A stretch of DNA of 64,000 nt. Origin: Perognathus longimembris pacificus. Taxonomy: Eukaryota > Chordata > Mammalia > Rodentia > Heteromyidae. Position 1 is the stretch's first letter. Every line of letters starts with the position of its first letter. Location: the NCBI RefSeq assembly GCF_023159225.1, contig NC_063176.1, forward strand, positions 32,219,786-32,283,785, written 5' to 3'. The notes beneath the pieces are model-generated. The model ran no database searches, was not told the DNA's origin, and worked only from the letters and a program-made list of their open reading frames with translations. Positions 54,381 to 64,000 of the stretch are shown in pieces. The translations under genes were made by a program, and so were the position numbers.

Positions 54381-55100
54381 AGGATAATAGCATTGTTCTG
54401 TTCATGAGGGCAGAGACATTATGTTCTAAGAAGCCCTTAAAGAGCCCACCTCTTAACACGATCCATTGGGGGATAAGTTTCGCACACATAAACTTTGGAT
54501 AATACATTTAAACCATAGCAGAGAGACAGGTACAGTGATAGGGTATAGAATCCTATAATCAAGCCAATGACACATAAAATGGTTTTTGTCCTTTGATATT
54601 ATTTGTCAGACTGCCATATTCTCTGTCAAGTAGGTGTGATGGAACATGCTGGACTATGTTCTTTATAATCTATCTCATCATAGAATGCTTGTTCCATTTG
54701 CATGGTGTTTGGCAAAGGGCAATTTGAAACACAAGTGTTTCTTTGTTCCAAACAATAATAAATTAGTTTACCCTCTTTGCTTCAGTGTTTTCTTTTGACC
54801 TTGGATAACACTGTTGCCATGCAACCTGATTTTTTGTTCTAAGCATCTGGAATCACAGAGTTGATAGGATATAAGTCTATGAAACAAGATTTCCCTAATG
54901 GATAGAGCCTGATTATTGCCACTCTACATGACAATGTTAATAAAGATACAAATACAGAGATTCACCATAACAAACTTGATCAACCCATTGTGATAGTTAT
55001 CTAATTTGTCATCAAGTAGCTTAGGATCTATATGCTGAAAATTTTTAAAATACTATATTTACTTCCAGAAATGATGTAATTTTCATTTATTAAAGAAGAA
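54381..55100. other. No gene recognised
   Basis: AT-rich single-copy DNA. Confidence 0.4.
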
Positions 55101-55104
55101 CTTG

Positions 55105-55205
55105 CAGACAGGCACTGATGACTCATGCCTGTAATCCTGGTAAATCAGGAGATCGAGACCTGTTTCAAATCAACCTAGGCAGAAAACCCCTGACTAGACA
55201 CAGAC
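55105..55205 (+). mobile_element. B1-type SINE fragment
   Basis: ggcactgatgactcatgcctgtaatcctgg (in two blocks), gatcgagacctg and an acagacag-rich end. Diverged. Confidence 0.55.
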
Positions 55206-55735
55206 AGGTATGGAGGCAGGTAGACATGTACACACACTCACACACAGACACACATGCATACATATATTCCTACAGAGACTATGCATATAGGCTCCTTTAT
55301 GAGAATACTTTTTCCTGATAATTATAACAGCTGAATGAAAACTCTTTGGATATTTTATCCTGGCTTTAACATAGTCTTCCATTTTCCTTATTGAACTTAC
55401 ATTTCTGATTGTATGACTGTCTTTATTATGAGGCAAAAGACCATTTCTAGTTTTTACTTATTATTTCCTCCAGCTTCTGCCTAGTAACTGTATTTTAGGT
55501 GTTTGACATATATTTTTCCAACTATTCATTGAAGGTATAAATTATAAAGGTATACATTTGATTCTAAGCATCTACATTATTCACTAAATATAATAACATT
55601 TAACATATAAAAACATTGCATAGTCTCTTCTGTCCTTCCTGGTAACAATTATTCTTGCTTTTCATCAGAAGCAACTCAAAAAGTCTTAGTAGGAAGTCAC
55701 AGAAGTAAAGAATTATGGTAAATTATTAATTTATA
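55206..55735. other. No gene recognised; short (CA)n
   Basis: A CA-rich stretch near 55229-55256, otherwise AT-rich single-copy DNA. Confidence 0.35.
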
Positions 55736-55737
55736 GG

Positions 55738-55751
55738 AGAGAGAGAGAAAC

Positions 55752-55786
<35 letters not shown>

Positions 55787-55787
55787 C
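55738..55787. repeat. (GA)n microsatellite
   Basis: ~50 bases of gagaga with AA interruptions. Confidence 0.9.
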
Positions 55788-56825
55788 TAAACCAAGGCAA
55801 TAACCTCAATTAGACTGTTCTGTGTGGAGAGAAAGGGCTTTAAAGGCATTTTCATTTTTATATTGAAAGTCAACCTGCTAAGAAAGATATGAGTGAGCCT
55901 CAATACAAAGGAGATTCAGGGTGAGACAGAGGAATTTCTGCCTAGCATTGTGGAAAATAAAGAATATTTCTAATTTTGAGAGCAAGCCAAGATAGAGAGA
56001 GGGGAAGATAAGTACTGGGATAATAATCCTTGCTTCTTTGGACCCTTTCATCTTTGGATCTAAATATTAAGATGAATGGTAGGGAAAAAGGAGTTAATTT
56101 AGGAGTGGATGAGATTAACACAGAGATGAGATCTAAGCCATTCCTGAGTTCACCATTTTGAACGCAGGATATGGAGACCAATTTCATTCTACCATGGGCA
56201 CTGTGGAGGCACTAAGACAGAGCACTCTGAATTCCATCAGAAAAAAGATCTAAGTTAGTCCTCATGCTTAACTGTAAACAACAACAACAAAATGCATATA
56301 CTGTTTAATGGTCATAATGTGGCTTCTATCACTTCCCATTGGTTCCTGGTGACATGCAAATAATAGAGGTTTCCCCTGTTGGATTTGGTAGAAACACCAG
56401 AAAAAAAATGGGTCAGAGATCTATCCAACTGGATGTAAAATGGTTGTAGAGAAACGACCATGTTACAGTTACCATGGCAGCCTAATCAGGAATATAATGC
56501 ACAATGCAATAGAGTGACAAGTCAGTGATATGCTGGAAGAAAGATCAGTGATGTGAGGAGAAACACAACTTGCCTTGAAGATCCAGAAAAGGGAAATGCT
56601 CTGCAAATCTCTTCAACATTAGTCAGTGTGCACAATGGCTGGGTCTCCAGTATAGTCAGATGCTTGGTTATTAGCAGTTCAACATATGTATTCATTAATT
56701 TATTGGGTTACTACAGGCCCAAGGACAGTTGTATAATCTAAATTTCTTGGCACAATGTATGGTCTGTGCATCAACTGATAAATAAATGTCTGCTTTCCCC
56801 ACAATTTTGAATGCTTTCAAATTAA
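55788..56825. other. No gene recognised
   Basis: Single-copy DNA; frames of 62-81 codons have no recognisable content. Confidence 0.4.
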
Positions 56826-56829
56826 GTCA

Positions 56830-56892
56830 GCATATATATATATATGTACACATATATATGTGTGTGTATATGTATGAATATGAATATATATG
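56830..56892. repeat. (TA)n/(TG)n microsatellite
   Basis: atatatatat, tgtgtgtata and atgaatatgaatat runs. Confidence 0.85.
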
Positions 56893-58875
56893 TTACATGT
56901 TATGACCAATATTTAACATATGCTTTTTCAGTTTCTACAGTTAAGTGTGAACATAATTTTTATATGTACAATATATTACAAACCATCTCAAGAAACAGTG
57001 GCATAAAACATGCACTAAATCATAGACTCGTGGGTTTTTTTGGGCTTGCTTAGGCTCACCACTTTTCATCTGTAATTCACAAGTGGTTTGGATCAGTAAG
57101 CATATTCTGTTAATAGAATTATTTGACGTTTGGGTCAGAAACGACATTCTAGTACTGGAAGTAGGATGTCCAAATGTGTTATTAGCTCACTGTCCTAGGC
57201 ATATAAACAGCTAGGGCTGGAGGAGTTGGAGTTTGATTACCAGGCATCTTTTTTTTCCCCTCTCTGCATTGTCTATGCAAGTGGATAGCTTTATTTTCCT
57301 CAAACATGTCAGTCCTGGATGGCTCAATTTCTCAGGTCATCGATTTTACCTAGGAAGCTTCCCAACAGGGTAGAAGAAACCATAGTACTTCTTTTAATCT
57401 TGTCTCAGAAGTCACTTTTACTATATTCTAGTTTTAGAATGGATTGGCCCACATTCAGATTAGGAAGGGACAATACAGCAGGGTAAAACATATAAAATAA
57501 GTAATTGGGAGGCTATAATTATTTGGTATTAGTATTGTACATAGTGCTTGCAATACATAGTAGGTAGAGATGAAGTGAAATTTTCTAATCAATATTCCTT
57601 GAAAAATATGTGAATAAACATAACATTCACCCTGAGAAATGTGAGATTTATTTAGTTTTAAAACTGAAATTTAGTATTTAAAATTCTCTTAATTTTATTT
57701 CATATTTATAATTCTAACCACCTATTTAATAAGTTATCCCCTTGCTTTATAACTGAAATATACTCTCACATAGGAATTTTATGTAATAAGAAATCAGCTG
57801 GTACTTAAGTGCTTCCTATGAAACTATCCTTCAATGTGAAATGACAATAAATATCTCATAGTACTAACAAGAAACCTAACTATGTTACTTAGACTTTCCA
57901 AAGTGAATTAACTCATTATATCTATATGGGAATTTTGAGAAGCAGCTATTATTATGTTGATTATACTGAAAAAGAAACAGATAAGAGGAGAAATGAAGAA
58001 CTTTGTCCTCATTAACAGAGATAGTCTATTAGAGCAGAAACTGAATCCATATATGATTGCATATTTAACTAGGTATCATCTCCAGGTATCATTTGGGTGA
58101 ATCTAAAACATGGCCTCTACTAGTCAATCAATATACTATTTTAGAATTACTCAGTTTGGTAGCTCAATAGAAAGTTAGTAGAGGTAAGACAGATTGACAA
58201 CTATTTCAACAGACTGTCACCTGCCTCTCCAGCTCCTATTCAGTGAAAGTAATTTTAATGAGTTCAGAAGACAAGAGCTGGTGTTTATCTGAAGCAAACT
58301 CAAGGTAAAGGCTACTTTTTTTTTCTGTACGATACTGGAGTTAAGACAACATCTGAGTAGTGTACAGGTCAGTATTTGTGTAAGTGTTTTGCCATACAAG
58401 AAATATCATGTTCTTTCTTACATTTACTGCTTTAGCAAGCTTTTTCTGACAAGGCTGTTAAAGATTGGAATGCTTGTTTATATGTTAAATACAGGGTTTG
58501 ATGGTCATCATCATTACTACTAAAGGCCAAGGTATTCAACAGCAAGCAATACTCCACAAATCTAGGAATATTTATAACTTACATATCCATACTAGACATC
58601 AGAATTGCTAATAAGAATGACAAATTGCTGCAGACCCACTTTCTCTGCTAAACACATGATCCTCAGCTGAGTTTACATTGCCAAGTTAAAGTGTAATTTA
58701 AAAGAATAATAAAATTCAACTTAAAGAAAAGGATTGATATTCATTTACACTCACACATTTTGGAAAAATCACATTTGAGAGAATATGTTAATATAAATAG
58801 TCCATTAGAGTAAAAACACATCATTTGTCAGGAGCTGCTAATTCATAGAGAACACGAGTTACTTTGAAACTTCTA
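56893..58875. other. No gene recognised
   Basis: 2 kb of AT-rich single-copy DNA with no supported repeat or exon. Confidence 0.4.
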
Positions 58876-59008
58876 ATGTGTGTATGTGTGTATATATATG
58901 TATATATGTAGATAATGTGTATATATACATACACACATAGATATGTATAAATACCCACATGTATATGTATATGTGGATATATATACATTTGTGTCTATAT
59001 ATATACAA
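58876..59008. repeat. (TATG)n/(TA)n microsatellite
   Basis: tgtgtatgtgtgtatatata ... and complementary acatacacacat runs. The two halves are partly inverted, so it could form a hairpin. Confidence 0.85.
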
Positions 59009-60825
59009 AGGTAGATTAGAAAAAATAATAAATATCAGTTAAATCACTAAATGTTGTACATCACATAGGTAGTTGATTAAGAAATTACTAAAACAACAAA
59101 ATTTTACCTGGTGTTATAAGTAAGCAAATACAATTCATTACCTCAGTGATCTTAAAATGAACAACAATCCAAAAGAGAGTCTGCTGGCTCATTTATTTTT
59201 TCAATTATTTCATCTTAAATTGACCTGGTAATTGAGATGTCAGTTTACTTAATTAAAAAAAATCCCCTAGTATTTTAAAGACAATATGTAGTTATTTTTT
59301 CAATTTTGTAGAATATTTACATATTTTCCATAGAGAAGAATACTTTATAAGTTATTTAAATTAAGTTTTCCAAGGAATGGAAATGAGGGTAGTCTCATTT
59401 TTAAGAGAAAGAATTAAGGTTCTTTTTAAAATGTTAATTGCTCTTATGTCTAATATCTATGAATGTTTTTGATTTTAAAGTAATGAATCCACCCATGAAA
59501 AAAGACTCCCACTGGAAATCCATAAAAATTAAGAATATTAGAATGTGTCCATGGTTTGTAAAGAATACATTGATATTTTAAATCTGTGTTTACAGTTCAA
59601 TAAGTTTTATATTTAAAAGCCAAGAATCAAGTATTCCATGGCATTTTCTCACTACAATCTTTTTAAAATAATGAGATACATGAACACATTTATATATTGC
59701 TAGTATTAGTTGAATGCCATTGTTTCTGTTTTCTTTAATCCTCTAGCCTTTTATAATACTGTTTGTTTTATACATTGCCTTAAAAAGTCCCTAGTTTAAT
59801 CTGTTCTCTCTCTAGTTAGGTTTTATTCACTACTGTGTTCCCTTGAGAGGATTTTTTAAAATTACAAATTATTAACTGATATGTAGCAACTAATTTTCCT
59901 TGCTTAATATAGAAAAGGACATTATTTCCTTGTTATAATTGCTGTCATGCTTGATTTTTCTTATTCCTTCAATTAACTCAGGAGAATTAGCAATAAGAGC
60001 GTTAAGCAAATATTTTAATGTCAACGAAAATGAACAAAACACAAATAAAACTGCATTTAATGTAGATATTGGGAGCTTGGAAAGGCACCCTCCAAAATGA
60101 AAGGTCTCAGTCCAAAAGATAAAGGATATGAGCCAAATGATTACAAGTAGACATCTTCCATTTGAGAGTGAAGTGGCCATGATCACATAGCTGCTTTGCA
60201 TTCAGTGGCTGCAAATGAATATATCCTAAAGGAAGATCAAGTGTAAGGTAATTTGTAACTACTGAAGTTATTGCTTAGAAAATGATTCTGATTTTCTTAG
60301 GCTTGTGGTAAGGATGATTGGCTGCACCTCTCAAACCATAAAGAAACTAAAATTTTAAAATATGTGTACTGGGAAGAAATGTATTCCTTTCTAAATTTAT
60401 TGTGCACGTGGAACCTCTTCACTTTATGAAAGAGAACATATACTTAATTAAGATATGTGGTAAAGTTTAGAGTGAATACTGCTTCAGTGACTGATGGTCC
60501 CTATTAGAAGAGTGATAGTAATGATAGTGAAACAGGGAGCATTCCATGTTCAATAAGGAGACAGACTGAAGTGAATCTTCTATTAGAAAAGAAAACTAAT
60601 GGTTCTGTCAATCATAGATACCGGAAGATTCATGGAAGAGATTGTGTCTCTCAGCACCACCAAATCAACCAACTTAGTTGATACTTAAAGTTATACTTTT
60701 GGGTTGCAAAGTCATGAGACAAGAAATTCTCCTCTTTGGTTTAATGATGCTTAGAATATGGTATTATGCTACAGCAGAACTAGAAAAATAATACAGTGTG
60801 TTATCTAAAAATCTAATAGGTATTT
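59009..60825. other. No gene recognised
   Basis: AT-rich single-copy DNA. A 103-codon minus-strand frame at 59890-60201 has a hydrophobic start but no supporting context. Confidence 0.4.
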
Positions 60826-60827
60826 CT

Positions 60828-60878
60828 TCCCTCCCTCCCTCCTTCCCACCCTCCCTCTTTCCCACCCTCCCTTTTATC
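60828..60878. repeat. (CCCT)n-like low-complexity tract
   Basis: tccctccctccctccttcccaccctccc.. type pyrimidine tract of ~50 bases. Confidence 0.85.
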
Positions 60879-61935
60879 TTTGCTCTTATTTTGCATCATT
60901 ATTTATTACTTCAATCTGTGTTTCAGAGAAAGAAATAAATTTCATTATTATGAGTTTATCAACATAGAAATTTAGTTACAGCTAAAGAAGTTTGAGTAGT
61001 TAAAATGACCCTTGCACACTTATTTGTATTGGTGCTTTTTCATTAAAATCCTTTTGTTTTTGTTGACAGATACAGTATATTTCTTTTGAGTGTTTCATTA
61101 AATATTTTAACTAATAATTGTATTATCATTAATCCAGCGAATGATAATATAGAATGAGTACAAGTGTGATTTGGGAGGTATTTCCTGACCTAATGAGATA
61201 ACATTAAGCAATGTATTGACTTATTTAAGTAATTTTATAGTTTTCTGTGAGTTTATTATTGTCATTTATTTTGTTTTCTGAGAAAATTTGACTAGACATT
61301 CATAAAATTGAGGGGCTGTGCTCATTATTACATGTAAATGACATTACATGTAAAAAAAGAATGTCAACATAATTGACATTGGAATTAACAATGAATATTT
61401 TCTCTATTTTTAGAGAAATGTGAAACCCTTTTTTCTTCTTTTCAATATGTGAAAAAGGCACAGAATCTAGAATTGTGATGACTATCTTTAATACAGTAGG
61501 ATATGTGTGTGTGTGTACATACTTCTGTAGTTCTACAAGGCTGTAATAGATTGACATATTTTGATTGACATATTTGATTGACTTATTTTCTCATTTCAAT
61601 ACATGTGTGGAATATTTTTGTCTTTATTTCTTTGTTCTTATTTGCAGGTATTAAAGCTTACACAAAATAGTCAAATCCACACATAATGGTATTGAAATTT
61701 GGTCCAATAATGTGAACTTCTTTTTGAGAAAAATTCAAAATGTGAAGAAGTCTGTGGGACAATATGCACATAAGTGGTGAAATATTTAGGACAGAGCCTA
61801 AGGAACATGGCACTATTTAGAAGAAAATTGAGCACAATGTTTTTCATTTTACAGTAGTCCCCCTCCACTGAATAGTAGCTAATAGACAGTAGCCAACTTT
61901 TCAGTGAGAAGCAAAAAAAAATTCTCTTACAAAAT
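60879..61935. other. No gene recognised
   Basis: AT-rich single-copy DNA, nothing supported. Confidence 0.4.
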
Positions 61936-61947
61936 TTGTACCTGGCC

Positions 61948-62459
61948 CTCATTGGTGATCATTACTATATGTCTAGAAGAGTCCTAAAAAATGATCACAA
62001 TTGCTCAATAGCTATGTACATATGATCACACAAGATGATGGTAAGAAAAATGAACTCCAAGTTATGGAAACAAGTGGTTTATCATTGTTGTTATTTTTAA
62101 CATACTAGATGAAATTATTTATTTTCGGCTTTGTTTACCTTCCATATTGTTTAGCCCCTGTTGTCACTGTATTTCATTTTGGTACACTGGGTATTGAATG
62201 TATGTTTATCTGAATTAGGGAAGGGACGGGGAACATCAAAATGGTGAGACAAAGGGTAAAAAGTGAACCAGTGCAACAGCAATACTTACAGGACAATATG
62301 TTGTAAACTCACTGTAAAACTGGGGGAGGGGTTAGGGAGCAGGGAAGGTAGGAGAATAATGAGGGAGAGGGTAAAAGTTTGATGAGAAATGTACTCATTA
62401 TCTTACGTATGTAAATGTAACCCCTCTGTACATAACCTTGACCAAAAAAACTTGAAAAA
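61948..62459 (+). mobile_element. LINE-1 3' end fragment, older
   Basis: ORF2/3' UTR junction sequence (caattgctcaatagctatg), the 3' UTR with gggaagggacggggaac, and the tail ctctgtacataaccttgacc plus A. Flanked by ttgtacctggcc at 61936-61947 and 62460-62471, a 12-bp target duplication. Confidence 0.85.
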
Positions 62460-62471
62460 TTGTACCTGGCC

Positions 62472-63813
62472 ACATTCCCTCCGAGATTTGTTATTGTTAG
62501 TTTTCTTGATGATGGACATTCTTACTTGGGTGAGGTGGAATCTCAATGTTGTTTTGATTTGCATTTCTTTTATGGCCAGTGACACAGACAACTTTTTCAT
62601 TTGTCTCTTGGCTTTTCTCATTTTCTCATCAGAGAAGTCTCTTTTTTTTTTAAGTCTTTAGCCCACTTGTTGAGGGGGCTGTTGGTTCTTTGTGGTTTCG
62701 TCTTAGAGGAATTTAATTTTTTTAGTTCAGCATATATTTTAGATATGAGGCCTTTGTCTGTTTTATGGCCTGTAAATATCTTCTCCCAATCTGTGGGCTT
62801 TCTGTTTATCTTGCAAGCTAAGTCCTTTGCCCTGCAGAAGCTCTACAGTTTGATGCAGTCCCATTTGTCTAACCTTTCTTTTATTTGTAGGGAACCCTAC
62901 TTCATTGTTGGTGGGAATGTAAACTGGTTAAGTGACTCTGGAAAGCGATATAGAGATTCCTCAGAAGGATAAATATAGAGGTCCCCTATGACCCAGTATC
63001 CCCACTTTTGGGCATCTAACCAAAAGACCTCAAACAAGAGCACACTAAAGCCACCCACACAACAATGTTCATCATAGCAGAATTTGTCATAGCTAAAATA
63101 TGGAACCAACCCAGATGCCCCCTCAGTAGAGCAATGGATCAGGAAAATGTGGTACATATACACAATGGAATTTTATGCCTCTAGCAGCAAGAATGACATT
63201 GCCCCATTCATAAGGAAATGGAAGCACTTGGAAAATATTATACGAAGTGAAGTGATCCAGATTCAAAGAAACATGGAATCTATGGTCTCCCTCGTAGGAA
63301 ATAATTAGCACAAGTTTAGGCTAGTCACAGCAGAGGATCACAAGAGCCCAATAGCTGTGCCCTTAGGAACACATAAGGTGATGCTAAGTGAAATGAACTC
63401 CATGTTATGGAAATGAGTGTTATATCACTGTTGTGATTACTTTCAACACAACATGTGAAACCCTAGCTTCTTTTGTTGATGATCCTCTTGTATCTCCTTC
63501 CTGTGGTTGTACTCACGCTATCACTGTATCTCATCTGAATACACTGGGTACTGTATATACTTGTATTAGAACTAGGGAAGTGAAAGGGAATATCAAAATT
63601 GAGAGACAAAGGATGAGAAGACAAACAACTCCAAAAGCAATACTTGCAAAACCATTTGGTGTAAAGCAACTGGACAACTCATGGGTGGAGAGGGGAATGG
63701 GAAAGAGGGAGGGGGGAATAAGGGGAGAGGTAACAGTACAAGAAGTGTACCCAAGGCCTAATGTATGGAACTGTAACCTCTCTACTTAAATTTGACAATA
63801 AAATTTTAAAAAA
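62472..63813 (+). mobile_element. LINE-1 fragment, 5' part inverted (twin-primed)
   Basis: 62472-62889 is antisense ORF2 (cattccctccgagatttg ... ctaacctttc). 62890-63813 is the sense 3' end (gggaaccctacttcattg ... tttgacaataaaattttaa). The pieces are adjacent in L1 coordinates, so the join lost almost nothing. Flanked by tgtacctggc at 62461-62470 and 63814-63823. This target is the right-hand duplication copy of the previous L1. Confidence 0.88.
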
Positions 63814-63823
63814 TGTACCTGGC

Positions 63824-64000
63824 TGGGTGAATTTTCCATACTGATCTGTCACATTATGTGACAAGGGAATACAAAGTAATTTAAAAATTAAGTATCAGAT
63901 CAATCAAACAGAGAATTGAAGCTTAACAGATTTGTGACTAAATAGATGCTTAGGTCTGAAAGTTGCCTGAGTTAGTTAAACATTTGCATTGATGTCTTTA
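63824..64000. other. No gene recognised
   Basis: Single-copy DNA to the window end. Confidence 0.35.

Noticed and set aside
59890..60201. 103-codon minus-strand frame with hydrophobic segments
   Set aside because: AT-rich DNA, no flanking gene signals; hydrophobic content follows from T-rich codons.
1..64000. CRISPR array, operon, ribosome-binding sites or other prokaryotic features
   Set aside because: None present; the repeats are eukaryotic SINE, LINE, LTR and microsatellites.

Overview
The window is mammalian nuclear DNA made almost entirely of transposable elements. It has no bacterial gene structure and I recognise no intact cellular protein-coding gene. Four things point to a rodent: a tRNA/ID-derived dimeric SINE with internal pol III A and B boxes, B1-plus-ID composite SINEs, a LINE-1 family whose 3' ends share one purine-rich tail sequence, and ERV2-type LTR elements. 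The ID-dimer and B1-dID SINEs fit the squirrel-related or beaver/pocket-mouse (Castorimorpha) side of the rodent tree. That placement is inference from memory of these families and was not tested by search.

Layout. 1-2.76 kb: two inverted (twin-primed) L1 copies, back to back. 2.8-6.6 kb: single-copy DNA with B1-type SINEs. 6.64-9.79 kb: a SINE whose target-site duplication also encloses a 2.8-kb 5'-truncated L1. 12.54-13.09 kb: a solo LTR on the minus strand with a 6-bp target duplication. 14.8-18.0 kb: L1 / antisense LTR-element fragment / L1. 22.1-23.4 kb: two further minus-strand LTRs. 25.0-26.2 kb: a three-layer nest (old SINE, then L1, then young SINE). 27.1-27.6 kb: a SINE and a processed pseudogene resembling GNG5 (G-protein gamma-5). 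29.3-32.2 kb: SINEs around an LTR-like block. 34.8-40.7 kb: an old, long L1 on the minus strand, broken by a second L1 piece. 41.66-48.88 kb: a decayed betaretrovirus-like (ERV2) provirus with two LTRs, Lys-type primer-binding site, gag remnant, a non-coding block, RT thumb/connection, integrase and env remnants, and polypurine tract. 49-61.9 kb: mostly single-copy AT-rich DNA with microsatellites and a few SINE/L1 scraps. 61.9-63.8 kb: two L1 copies inserted one after the other at the same target sequence.

The elements do not form a functional system. They record successive retrotransposition. The observations most worth a second look are the non-coding block that replaces most of gag-pro-pol in the provirus and recurs inverted beside an unrelated LTR at 16-17 kb, the SINE whose target duplication lies more than 100 bp beyond its A-tail, repeated use of one target site at 62 kb, and one short candidate exon at 32.3 kb. 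I found no convincing new gene system.
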